Positions 1 to 6,036 of a stretch of DNA of 6,036 bases are shown piece by piece. Position numbers and translations under genes: made by a program. The notes below the pieces were generated by a model. The model made no database searches and was not told where the DNA came from. It saw nothing but the letters and a program-made list of their open reading frames with translations. Source of the stretch: Bacteroidota bacterium (GTDB taxonomy: Bacteria; Bacteroidota; Bacteroidia; Bacteroidales; VadinHA17). The stretch covers positions 1-6,036 of the forward strand of contig JADFUQ010000506.1 in the NCBI GenBank assembly GCA_015222065.1, read 5' to 3'. The stretch's first letter is position 1. Each line of letters starts with the position of its first letter.

Positions 1-1778
1 ATAATACTTACCTCTACCGGTACAATAAATACCCGTTTCTTTTCTTTATTCTGCACAATTATCTCAAATGAATCCGCTTCCTTAACATAGTCTTTTAGCT
101 CAAAGCAATAAGCAGCTTCCTGCCATACTCCTTTATTATCTGCATTCCTGATAATATATTCATCAGCAGCATATAAAAATTTTTTATCTTTGTAAAACCT
201 GACAATAATCTTTCCATGATAATTAAGCTTTGTATTGTACACCATCAGCTTAACTGATAAATATCCATTGTATTCAATATCATTCGCAGCACTTTCTTTG
301 TAAATTAAATATTCGGGATTTTCCCTCCAAACAGTAAAAAATAAATCTGCTGTTTCTATTTCAGGTATATCAATATTTACCGGATCAGGAAGAGTGTTAA
401 TCAATACATCTTTCCGGTAAAGGACCCTGCCTGATCCGTACGAGCATCCGTCAGGCCATCTCCATAAATGTCCGCGCCACTGGCTGCCTGTCCGGAGAAA
501 TACTTTCCGGTATTTTTCTTTGTTCATTGTGCTCCAGTGAAGAATATACCTCCGGTGCTGATTTATCTGCACAAAATTTAACAGTATGGTCAGAAACGAG
601 ATCCCAAGTAATAAATAAAATAATCTCTTTCGCACTCCTACAAATAAAATAGCCGTGAGCCAGGCAAAGTACGGCAGGTATTCCACAAAAACCCGCTGTC
701 CATAGGTCATCCCGTACCACCACGACCACCATGAGGATAATACATAGCTAACAACCAACAGGAACAAAAGGAACAAAAACCCGTCCCGTTTCCTCTGTTT
801 TATCAAAACAATAAGACCCAATAACGATATCAACAAAAACGGCGTATAGACAAACAGTCCTTTCCTGTAACTGAACAATATCTGCTTCAGATGAGGATCA
901 AGAAAATTAAAACCCTCACCCACATACGACCAGACCAGCCAGTTTCCGGTCTGTACCTTCCATAAAACCATCTGGTATAAAAAAGGCAGGAGCGTTAGAA
1001 AAAAACCAGCAAATAGGTATTTCTTAGGAATAACGCGAACAAGTTTTACCGGTTTGAAATTATCTGTCCCGGCAATAAACGGAACAGACAGAATAACTAA
1101 TCCGTTTACAGGACGAACAGCGATTATCAGTCCTAAAATCAGAAAAGCAATAGCAATAGACGGACCATGACCGGTTTTTATTCCCTTTTCTGTAAAACAT
1201 ATAAATCCTGCTACAAGTGCAAATGAATAAACATGTGTGAAACTTGCATCATAAACAGTGTAAAAAAACAATGGCGTGGCACATACAATCAGCACCTGCA
1301 TAATACCTGTTACTACAGCAGGGATTTTTTGCCTGTTGAAGAATCTCCTGAGAAAATACAAACCCGCCCAAAGGTAAAACAGGGCAGCAAATGCCACTGC
1401 ATACTGATAAACCTGGTTATAACCGTCAGCCGGTAAACCGGATACCAAACTAACCAGATGAGCAAACAGGAAAAATGGCATCATCAACAGCGTTACACCG
1501 GCAAAATATTTATTAACCCATTCACCATCAACCTGGTTACGGAACTCAGCATAATTAGCCAGCTCGTAGTAAGTGCTCTCATAGTTTTCCATAAACCTGT
1601 ATTCCCAGTCATGGTAGATGAACATAGCCGGAAGATGAGCATAATATCCTTTGCCGTCCCCCGTGATGAAACGTTCGTTATGTCCTCCGTGAAAAAGCGT
1701 ATAAAATCCCAGGAAGATAATTAGTACAACTTCCGTTCTGTTCCTGAACCAGTTTCCTGATATTTTTAATTTCAGCAT
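1..1778 (-). CDS. GT-C-like polytopic membrane protein with a C-terminal soluble domain (partial, 3' end outside window)
   Basis: The reading frame from ATG 1778 stays open to the left edge, giving 592 residues with no stop. Residues 1-404 hold about 10-12 hydrophobic segments (e.g. 17-32, 93-113, 123-143, 152-173, 206-236, 254-272, 306-327, 333-350, 366-404). After segment 1 comes a loop with Asp41 and the motif YYAHLPAMFIYHDW (45-58); an acidic residue here is typical of GT-C glycosyltransferases. Other landmarks are THVYSF (181-186), VRPVNG (221-226), YTPF (311-314) and SWWSWWYG (349-356). All recur in the neighbouring 451-residue protein, so the two are paralogues. Residues from about 410 on are hydrophilic and probably periplasmic; about 465-592 look rich in beta strands and have no counterpart in the paralogue. 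A membrane glycosyltransferase using a lipid-linked sugar is inferred; donor and acceptor are unknown. The start is 26 bases after the upstream stop, with no Shine-Dalgarno sequence. The gene exists with high certainty; its function is tentative. Confidence 0.85.
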   Translation of the reverse strand, partial: MLKLKISGNWFRNRTEVVLIIFLGFYTLFHGGHNERFITGDGKGYYAHLPAMFIYHDWEYRFMENYESTYYELANYAEFRNQVDGEWVNKYFAGVTLLMMPFFLFAHLVSLVSGLPADGYNQVYQYAVAFAALFYLWAGLYFLRRFFNRQKIPAVVTGIMQVLIVCATPLFFYTVYDASFTHVYSFALVAGFICFTEKGIKTGHGPSIAIAFLILGLIIAVRPVNGLVILSVPFIAGTDNFKPVKLVRVIPKKYLFAGFFLTLLPFLYQMVLWKVQTGNWLVWSYVGEGFNFLDPHLKQILFSYRKGLFVYTPFLLISLLGLIVLIKQRKRDGFLFLLFLLVVSYVLSSWWSWWYGMTYGQRVFVEYLPYFAWLTAILFVGVRKRLFYLLLGISFLTILLNFVQINQHRRYILHWSTMNKEKYRKVFLRTGSQWRGHLWRWPDGCSYGSGRVLYRKDVLINTLPDPVNIDIPEIETADLFFTVWRENPEYLIYKESAANDIEYNGYLSVKLMVYNTKLNYHGKIIVRFYKDKKFLYAADEYIIRNADNKGVWQEAAYCFELKDYVKEADSFEIIVQNKEKKRVFIVPVEVSI

Positions 1779-1782
1779 TGCA

Positions 1783-1831
1783 ACTACTTACTACTTACTT
1801 CTTACTATTTACCTCTTCCTCTCGCCTCCTC
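1783..1831. repeat. Heptamer tandem array across a gene end and junction
   Basis: On the plus strand, five 7-base units begin at 1783, 1790, 1797, 1804 and 1811. They are close to ACTACTT; the first two are exact and the others differ by one or two bases. The C/T-rich stretch 1818-1831 can be read as two more, decayed units. The array fills nearly the whole junction between the two paralogous membrane genes. It covers the stop codon of the upstream gene (1807-1805, TAG, followed at once by TAA) and encodes its last residues. Function is unknown; slippage-prone low-complexity DNA is the simplest reading. Confidence 0.7.
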
Positions 1832-3160
1832 ATAATCCGGCGGATCAAGCATTTCCTGGTACTTCTCAGGGAAATAACTTTTCAAAAAGATACCCCAATA
1901 AGCCTTTCTACTCATGCTGTCCCAATGTAATAATGAAGTCCGGTACTGCCTCATCTGAAACAGGTTAACCCATACCAGTGTGCCAAAAATGATAATAAAG
2001 ATACTACGCATTATCCGGCGTTTTTCGCTTATCTTTTGAATAACAGCAGCCAACGGCAGACTTAGAAAAGCATAACTATCAACCATGATCCTTGAGCCAA
2101 AACTACCCCCATACCACCAGCACCACCAGCTGAATACCAGGTAAATATTAATAATTAGAAAAATAAGTACAGGCCAGAATGAATCAGGAATTTGTTTTCT
2201 TAAATACCGGAAACCAAACAGGGCGAAAAGCATAACGGGGGTGTAGATCAACCATCCTTTCCTGTAGCTAAACAGACCGTCTATTACATGCGGGTGAAGA
2301 AAAAAGAACCCCTCATCCCCGTAGGAATAATAAAACAGATCACCGGTGACCGATTTCCAGTAAATTATCTGCAAACAAAAAACAATAAGAGCAACAAAAA
2401 CAGCGGAAATTATCCTGTACCTGTTTTTGAAAAAAATCTGAAGTTTTGCTTTGAAGCTTTTTACGCCGGCAACACCCCACAACAACGGAACCAGTACAAC
2501 AATAATATTTGAAGGACGTACCAGGATTATCAGACCTGTTAGTAAACCAAGTTTTAGTGAATTGCTCCATGATGGGTTTCTGTTCCATTTTATAGTGATG
2601 AATAAAAAAACATTAAACAGGCAAAAACTGTAAACATGCGACATCCCGGGTTCAATCACAGCGTAATGCAACAGGTTGGTGCCAAAAACCAGCAGTATAA
2701 GGACCAGGGCAATTGTCAGGTCATTGAAATAATTTTTTAGTGTTTTATTTAGGAATATTAAACCGATAGCCAGGTAAAATAAGCCGGCAATAAATATCGC
2801 TATGCTATACGGGAGTGAGTAGCCATCAGACTGATATTCCGAAACATGGGCATAGCCATGAGCCGCCAGGAAAAAGGGTGTCCACAGCAGAGAATTACCC
2901 ATAGTCATTTTCAGGACCTGGTTACCATTTTTCGCGGAGTGTGTCCATATTCTTCCTTCAAAATCGTCAGGTAGGCCGGATTTAAATTCAAAACTGAGAT
3001 CGTGATATATAAAAGCTGCCGGCAGATAGGCGTAATATGAAACCACATCGTGGTTAATGATCTCATTCGTCCGCCATTTAGCCACTTGTATTCCGTACCA
3101 ACCGGCTACAATAACAATAAGAAAGATTGAGATCTTTGGATATATGGTTGTTTTGATCAT
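1805..3160 (-). CDS. GT-C-like polytopic membrane protein (451 aa), probable glycosyltransferase
   Basis: The 451-residue protein begins with a hydrophobic segment (9-26). A loop follows with Asp38 and YYAYLPAAFIYHD (42-54), the position where GT-C enzymes of the PMT/ArnT type carry an essential acidic residue. About nine further membrane segments follow (near 87-107, 117-136, 147-161, 168-190, 203-233, 249-268, 303-320, 328-343, 359-376, 384-402). Shared landmarks with the downstream paralogue are SHVYSF (174-179), VRPSN (214-218), RKGWLIYTP (300-308), SWWCWWYG (344-351), Arg357 and LLHWDSM (410-416). The short tail after 404 is soluble and ends in LDPPDYEEARGRGK. ATG 3160 lies 7 bases after the stop of the preceding gene, which suggests translational coupling. 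There is no Shine-Dalgarno sequence, as is common in Bacteroidota. Donor and acceptor are unknown. It could also be a membrane protein of the same fold without transferase activity. Confidence 0.88.
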   Translation of the reverse strand: MIKTTIYPKISIFLIVIVAGWYGIQVAKWRTNEIINHDVVSYYAYLPAAFIYHDLSFEFKSGLPDDFEGRIWTHSAKNGNQVLKMTMGNSLLWTPFFLAAHGYAHVSEYQSDGYSLPYSIAIFIAGLFYLAIGLIFLNKTLKNYFNDLTIALVLILLVFGTNLLHYAVIEPGMSHVYSFCLFNVFLFITIKWNRNPSWSNSLKLGLLTGLIILVRPSNIIVVLVPLLWGVAGVKSFKAKLQIFFKNRYRIISAVFVALIVFCLQIIYWKSVTGDLFYYSYGDEGFFFLHPHVIDGLFSYRKGWLIYTPVMLFALFGFRYLRKQIPDSFWPVLIFLIINIYLVFSWWCWWYGGSFGSRIMVDSYAFLSLPLAAVIQKISEKRRIMRSIFIIIFGTLVWVNLFQMRQYRTSLLHWDSMSRKAYWGIFLKSYFPEKYQEMLDPPDYEEARGRGK

Positions 3161-3167
3161 TCAGATA

Positions 3168-4586
3168 TTATTTTTTCTCAAACAAATATACAGTATATTC
3201 ATACCCGCCCAGCACTTCAAAAGGTTCCGCGGGTTTGAACACTTTGAGCAGACGGAACTGATCATTCTCCAGCAATCGTTCAAGAGGCATTCTTCCTTCA
3301 TTGGGTCCGTAATGTGCATCCCACTGAACAATACTTCCTGCGGGCACATTCTTCCCCGGAAATTCATTGTAAGGCAATTTCTCAAGACATTTTTCCCGGT
3401 CGTATGGATCTATCCCAAGCCGGTGAAGGAAATAGAGGTTGTAATAATATATCTTACTATGAAAATATTCTGATCTTTTCACCCATTCGGCAGCTTCACC
3501 TAACACTATCTCCTGCCTTCCGGCTTTCATAGGAATTTTTATCCCGAAAATAGTAGTTAAGGAAACAATAAGTGCAAGAAACACCGGAAGCAAAGATTGA
3601 ACTATCCATTTTTCGGGCAATATATCAGTCAGAAGATTAGCACCACGGGCAGCGATAATGGCTGCCAGGGGAATGACACATGCCATCACCCTGACAAGTC
3701 CAAGGGATCCGCCTATCCCTTTCCACCAGACATATGAATGTGCAACAAAATATATTGCCAGTCCTCCAAAAACCAGGAAAACCTCATTAACCTGTTTTAC
3801 CGATTTGAATTCATTTTTTATAAAACTTCGTACGTAGCTTACTAACCCGAACAGGAATAGAATTATCAACGGGATACCGATAATATGGTCTGCCGAATTT
3901 ACAAAATGCAATAGTTCACCATGTCCGTAAATATTGCCGGCTCCTGTGTATGGCATTTTATGAAAAACCCAGAGAATATCCCCGTAATGACTCCAGCCAA
4001 TCAAGCTGTATATCAACGTTCCCGAGAAAAGCAACGGGATTATTTTCCATTTTTTATTAAACCCCAGAAGAACCAGCCATAACACAAAAAATATGATGCC
4101 CTCGGTTCTTACAAACGGCAGGAAGGAAATAACAAGGGTTGAAAAAAGAAATTTTTTCCGGATAAATAAGAAGATAGCAAGTATCAGTACAAAGCTGAAT
4201 AGTATTTCTGTGAGACCTGAGAAGAATAAGCGAAAAAAAAGCGGGGAGAAAACCACAAAAAAGACCACTGTTACGGGATTCTTTATTTTTAACTCCTGTG
4301 CTACGCGGAATGACAGGTAAGCTGCGAGAATTCCTGTTACCACATTAAAGAAGCGAAGTCCGTTAAACCCAAATTGCGAAAAAGGTGAGCTCAACAGTGT
4401 AAACAGAGGTTTGCCCCAATGGTCAAGAAAAAGGTGAGGATAGATGAATGCATATTTTGATATTCTGAAATGAGCGATATTGTCTGCTCCTCCGTACATG
4501 CCATCAGATAAAGCAACCGGGATAAATATCAGAACCAGAAGAGAAAAAAAGAGTGTAATGTATTTGAACTTTTCCGGTCTCAGCAT
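3168..4586 (-). CDS. GT-C-like mannosyltransferase-family membrane protein (472 aa)
   Basis: The 472-residue protein has an N-terminal membrane segment (9-26), then a loop with GGADNIAHF (32-40) and DHWGKP (55-60). Asp35 and Asp55 are candidates for the acidic catalytic or metal-binding residues of the GT-C fold. Further segments lie near 80-94, 103-122, 126-143, 148-174, 182-199, 234-252, 267-288, 297-315 and 328-348. SGLTEILF (123-130) and VRTEG (159-163) match the pattern 'SGLTEPLF ... RPEG' that I recall from bacterial GT-C proteins often annotated as mannosyltransferases. Residues 355-472 form a soluble, presumably periplasmic tail with the phrase QWDAHYGPNEG (421-431). It is not obviously a close paralogue of the next two genes. 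Its start is 220 bases after the family 2 glycosyltransferase stop, so it may begin its own transcript. The family call is good; substrate is unknown. Confidence 0.87.
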   Translation of the reverse strand: MLRPEKFKYITLFFSLLVLIFIPVALSDGMYGGADNIAHFRISKYAFIYPHLFLDHWGKPLFTLLSSPFSQFGFNGLRFFNVVTGILAAYLSFRVAQELKIKNPVTVVFFVVFSPLFFRLFFSGLTEILFSFVLILAIFLFIRKKFLFSTLVISFLPFVRTEGIIFFVLWLVLLGFNKKWKIIPLLFSGTLIYSLIGWSHYGDILWVFHKMPYTGAGNIYGHGELLHFVNSADHIIGIPLIILFLFGLVSYVRSFIKNEFKSVKQVNEVFLVFGGLAIYFVAHSYVWWKGIGGSLGLVRVMACVIPLAAIIAARGANLLTDILPEKWIVQSLLPVFLALIVSLTTIFGIKIPMKAGRQEIVLGEAAEWVKRSEYFHSKIYYYNLYFLHRLGIDPYDREKCLEKLPYNEFPGKNVPAGSIVQWDAHYGPNEGRMPLERLLENDQFRLLKVFKPAEPFEVLGGYEYTVYLFEKK

Positions 4587-4611
4587 GGTTGATTTAGTGT
4601 AATAAGAATTA

Positions 4612-4650
4612 TCAAAAAGAAGGCTAAGGCTAAGTTTAATAGCCTCCTTT
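4612..4650 (-). terminator. Weak hairpin plus T-run, possible terminator or leader structure
   Basis: Read on the minus strand, AGGCTA (4645-4640) can pair with TAGCCT (4632-4627) over a 7-base loop. AAGG (4649-4646) can add to the stem with CCTT (4623-4620), leaving a 3-base bulge. A CTTTTTG run follows at about 4618-4612. The stem is short and imperfect and is built partly from the hexamer array. It lies only some 26 bases before ATG 4586, so it could end transcripts from the glycosyltransferase gene, sit in the leader of the next one, or mean nothing. Confidence 0.2.
4620..4634. repeat. Hexamer array, left arm of an inverted pair
   Basis: Plus-strand AAGGCTAAGGCTAAG is two and a half copies of the hexamer AAGGCT. 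Its reverse complement matches 4732-4746 at 14 of 15 positions, so the two arrays in this spacer are in inverted orientation, about 97 bases apart. The next ten bases, TTTAATAGCC (4635-4644), have an exact reverse complement at 4762-4771. The order is A-B...A'-B', not nested, so the two pairings cannot form one simple hairpin. Confidence 0.65.
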
Positions 4651-4653
4651 GGA

Positions 4654-4687
4654 CAAAATATATCCAGATACTACCCTTTTATGCTAA
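4654..4687 (-). promoter_or_regulatory. Weak Bacteroidota-type promoter candidate
   Basis: On the minus strand TATATTTTG (4662-4654) resembles the Bacteroidota -7 consensus TAnnTTTG, with either one base mismatched or one extra base. A TTAG (4687-4684), three of four bases of the -33 TTTG element, lies 21 bases upstream. It would give a leader of roughly 60 bases for the gene starting at 4586. In sequence this AT-rich such matches arise easily by chance. Confidence 0.18.
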
Positions 4688-4724
4688 CTTTTAAAATCTT
4701 AAGTATATTTATTTTCTTATCTTT

Positions 4725-4754
4725 CCTCAGCCTCAGCCTTAGCCTTAACCTTAA
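4725..4754. repeat. Hexamer tandem array, right arm of an inverted pair
   Basis: Five consecutive 6-base units occur on the plus strand, starting at 4725, 4731, 4737, 4743 and 4749: CCTCAG twice, CCTTAG once, then CCTTAA twice. The stepwise drift of one base between neighbouring units suggests expansion by slippage followed by mutation. It lies between the stop of the family 2 glycosyltransferase and the start of the 472-residue membrane protein. It is inverted relative to the shorter array at 4620-4634. Confidence 0.75.
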
Positions 4755-4806
4755 TGCTTCCGGCTATTAAATTACTATTTTATTCGTTATTTAGCTATGT
4801 CCTTAT

Positions 4807-5520
4807 CTATTTACTAAACAGATTATATTTCAGTATGCAATATACAGCCCTGGCACCATCTTTCCATTTTATCTTTTTCCCTTCAAGATATCTCCGTCCG
4901 TAATAAGATATCCCTACTTCATAAATTCTTATTCCCGGTATCCGGGAAACTTTGGCAGTCACTTCAGGCTCAAAACCAAACCGTTTTTCTTTCAAATAAA
5001 GCTTTTTTAATATATCCGACCGGAACAACTTATAGCATGTTTCCATATCGCTCAGGTTAAGATTGGTAAACAGGTTTGATAATAAAGTAAGAAATTTATT
5101 TCCCAGTGAGTGCCAAAAAAACAAAATCCGGTGCGGGGCTGATCCCTGGAACCTTGAACCGTAAACTACATCGGCTTTATCTTCAAGAACGGGCTGTAAC
5201 AGTTTTTCATAATCCCTCGGATGGTATTCAAGATCAGCATCCTGTATTATAATAAAGTCACCCCCGGCTTCTTTTATACCCCGGTGGATGGCTGCCCCTT
5301 TACCTGAATTCTTTTCAAGTTTTATAAGTTTCAGATCAACGTCAGGAAAATCATTCCAGAACGATTCCACCTTGCTAACCGTTTGATCTGTTGAACAATC
5401 ATCAATAAAGATGATCTCCTTCCGTACTCCTTCTGTTTTTGACTTTACAATACGCTCAAGAATCTGACAAACAGTTGCTTCTTCATTATATGCCGGAATA
5501 ATTACAGATAAGAGCTTCAT
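4807..5520 (-). CDS. Family 2 glycosyltransferase, polyprenyl/dolichyl-phosphate sugar synthase type
   Basis: The protein (237 aa from ATG 5520) is a complete GT-A fold transferase. It probably moves a hexose from a nucleotide sugar to polyprenyl phosphate on the cytosolic face of the inner membrane. PAYNE (9-13) opens the first strand; FIDDCSTD (38-45) and NSGKGAA (71-77) belong to the nucleotide-sugar site. QDADLEYHP (93-101) holds the DxD-type metal motif. DMETCYKLF (158-166), FGFEPE (181-186) and the basic stretch from GRRY (208) to KDG (222) are typical of the dolichyl-phosphate-mannose-synthase subfamily. No C-terminal membrane segments follow, so it resembles the soluble single-domain form. 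An ATG three codons upstream (5529) is also possible; 5520 is preferred because family members usually begin MKxxSVIIPAYNE. Neither start has a Shine-Dalgarno sequence. The product could supply donors to the GT-C-like proteins downstream (inference). The sugar, mannose or glucose, cannot be told. Confidence 0.93.
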   Translation of the reverse strand: MKLLSVIIPAYNEEATVCQILERIVKSKTEGVRKEIIFIDDCSTDQTVSKVESFWNDFPDVDLKLIKLEKNSGKGAAIHRGIKEAGGDFIIIQDADLEYHPRDYEKLLQPVLEDKADVVYGSRFQGSAPHRILFFWHSLGNKFLTLLSNLFTNLNLSDMETCYKLFRSDILKKLYLKEKRFGFEPEVTAKVSRIPGIRIYEVGISYYGRRYLEGKKIKWKDGARAVYCILKYNLFSK

Positions 5521-5635
5521 ATAACACATATGGATTTGGAGCTAAATATAGAGAAAACAGGGGAGTATTTGGAATGTTTGGTTATAAAATCGGAGACAAG
5601 TGGAAAAGTCGAAGAGGGAAAGAGAAGAAAAAGAG

Positions 5636-5670
5636 AATAATGAATATCGATTAACGAATATTGAATTTTG
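5636..5670. repeat. AT-rich heptamer tandem array
   Basis: Five 7-base units begin on the plus strand at 5636, 5643, 5650, 5657 and 5664, with consensus AATAWYG and G at every seventh base. A looser continuation (AAGTGAAG) follows to about 5678. It sits in the spacer between the MBOAT gene and the family 2 glycosyltransferase. I recall similar stretches between genes of environmental Bacteroidota, but could not search. A frame that translates through it (5699-5517) is best seen as spurious. Confidence 0.7.
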
Positions 5671-5708
5671 AAGTGAAGAAAGACGAACTGCAGAGACACA
5701 GAAAAAAC

Positions 5709-5740
5709 TTTGCGTCTTAGCGTCTTTGCGCTTTTGCGAG
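5709..5740. repeat. Octamer tandem array (TTTGCGTC-like)
   Basis: Four 8-base units start on the plus strand at 5709, 5717, 5725 and 5733: TTTGCGTC, TTAGCGTC, TTTGCGCT and TTTGCGAG. The array begins 9 bases past the MBOAT stop codon (5751-5749), so it would be transcribed as part of that gene's 3' end. The GCG core in each unit makes it richer in G+C than the rest of the spacer. No convincing hairpin forms from it alone, so I do not call it a terminator. Confidence 0.7.
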
Positions 5741-5748
5741 AAAAATTA

Positions 5749-6036
5749 TTAAAACCGGAAATAAATAAATGGCTGGATAACTGATGATTTTGCCTGGAAG
5801 ATGATCAGGACTACGATTACAACAATCAATATTTTCAGGTAAACAGGTATTTTTATAAACCATCCACGGTAAGTTTCTTTGACACGTGATGGGAGCCAGT
5901 GCAAAATAAAACCGGCGATAATAATACCAAAGATCAGGGCATAAGAGGAGATCATCTCAGGGACAAGTGATAATCTGAAGTTATACGCGATTTGATGAAG
6001 CATCTGATTTGCCCTGAACATATCTTCAGCCCTGAA
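5749..6036 (-). CDS. MBOAT-family O-acyltransferase, C-terminal part (5' end outside window)
   Basis: The frame is open from the right edge (6036) and ends at TAA 5751-5749, giving the last 95 residues. It begins FRAEDMFRANQML, which matches the 'FFRA...' segment near the end of AlgI/DltB-like membrane-bound O-acyltransferases. Two hydrophobic stretches follow (about 29-45 and 65-81 of the visible part), and it closes with SSVIQPFIYFRF, very like the 'SSxIQPFIYFQF' ending I know from Bacteroidota MBOAT proteins. The family's conserved histidine lies upstream, outside the window. Such enzymes move acyl groups across the inner membrane onto surface or exported polysaccharides, often alginate-type acetylation. 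The internal ATG at 6021 is not the true start, since the coding similarity continues upstream of it. Which glycan is acylated is unknown. The gene is separated from the glycosyltransferase by 219-228 bases of repeats, so co-transcription is possible but not shown. Confidence 0.85.
   Translation of the reverse strand, partial: FRAEDMFRANQMLHQIAYNFRLSLVPEMISSYALIFGIIIAGFILHWLPSRVKETYRGWFIKIPVYLKILIVVIVVLIIFQAKSSVIQPFIYFRF

Noticed and set aside
451..732. A 93-codon minus-strand frame inside the left-edge membrane gene
   Set aside because: It lies in another frame of a 592-codon open reading frame that has clear paralogy and membrane segments. It is a shadow.
1233..1724. Two plus-strand frames (67 and 88 codons)
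   Set aside because: Both are antisense to the left-edge membrane gene, with no recognisable domain and irregular composition.
3057..3532. Plus-strand frames of 138 and 72 codons, and a 74-codon minus-strand frame, over the end of the 472-residue gene
   Set aside because: They overlap the conserved coding frames of two real genes and show no family features.
4093..4320. A 75-codon plus-strand frame
   Set aside because: It is a lysine-rich antisense shadow of hydrophobic membrane segments, which read as Lys/Asn/Arg codons on the other strand.
4646..4649. Minus-strand AAAGGAGG as a Shine-Dalgarno site
   Set aside because: It is about 60 bases from ATG 4586, with no start codon at the proper distance that leads into a real gene.
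5541..5550. A -7 promoter element for the glycosyltransferase (minus-strand TATATTTAGC)
   Set aside because: It matches TAnnTTTG at seven of eight positions, but no TTTG-like -33 element is found at the right distance and it lies only about 12-20 bases from the start codons.
5517..5699. A 60-codon minus-strand frame starting at 5699 and overlapping the glycosyltransferase start
   Set aside because: It is translated from the heptamer array and low-complexity spacer, has a biased F/I/S/Y composition, and overlaps the real start. Nothing supports it as a gene.
5636..5740. CRISPR array
   Set aside because: Units are 7-8 bases and directly adjacent, with no 25-40 base repeats or unique spacers and no cas genes.
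6019..6021. ATG 6021 as the start of a 90-residue protein
   Set aside because: The frame is open to the window edge, and the residues before it (FRAED) fit the MBOAT family, so this is an internal methionine of a longer protein.

Overview
This 6,036-base window is about 40% G+C by eye and carries five protein genes, all read on the minus strand. In transcription order (right to left) they are: the C-terminal end of an MBOAT-family O-acyltransferase, a family 2 glycosyltransferase of the dolichyl-phosphate-mannose-synthase type, and three polytopic membrane proteins that look like GT-C glycosyltransferases. The organism is most likely a member of the Bacteroidota. The reasons are the characteristic end of the MBOAT protein, the lack of Shine-Dalgarno sequences before the starts, the style of the membrane proteins, and AT-rich short-period repeats between genes. 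No rRNA, tRNA or mobile gene is present to place it further.

Layout: 6036-5749 is the MBOAT C-terminus, whose start lies outside the window. 5748-5530 is a spacer with a heptamer array and an octamer array. 5520-4807 is the family 2 glycosyltransferase. 4806-4587 is a second spacer with two hexamer arrays in opposite orientation and a few weak signals. 4586-3168 is a 472-residue GT-C-like protein. After 7 bases comes a 451-residue GT-C-like protein (3160-1805). A 26-base junction made almost wholly of a heptamer array follows. Then comes a longer paralogue of the 451-residue protein, starting at 1778 and running off the left edge with at least 592 residues. The last three genes are close enough to be one transcription unit.

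A plausible joint role, by inference, is a lipid-linked sugar module. The cytosolic family 2 enzyme would load a hexose onto polyprenyl phosphate. The membrane GT-C-like proteins would use such donors on the periplasmic side. The MBOAT enzyme would acylate a surface glycan. No substrate can be read from the sequence.

I see no clearly new biological system. The points most worth a second look are the three spacers built from tandem arrays of different period (6, 7 and 8 bases), one of which runs into the end of a coding sequence, and the tandem paralogue pair in which one copy carries an extra C-terminal soluble domain.
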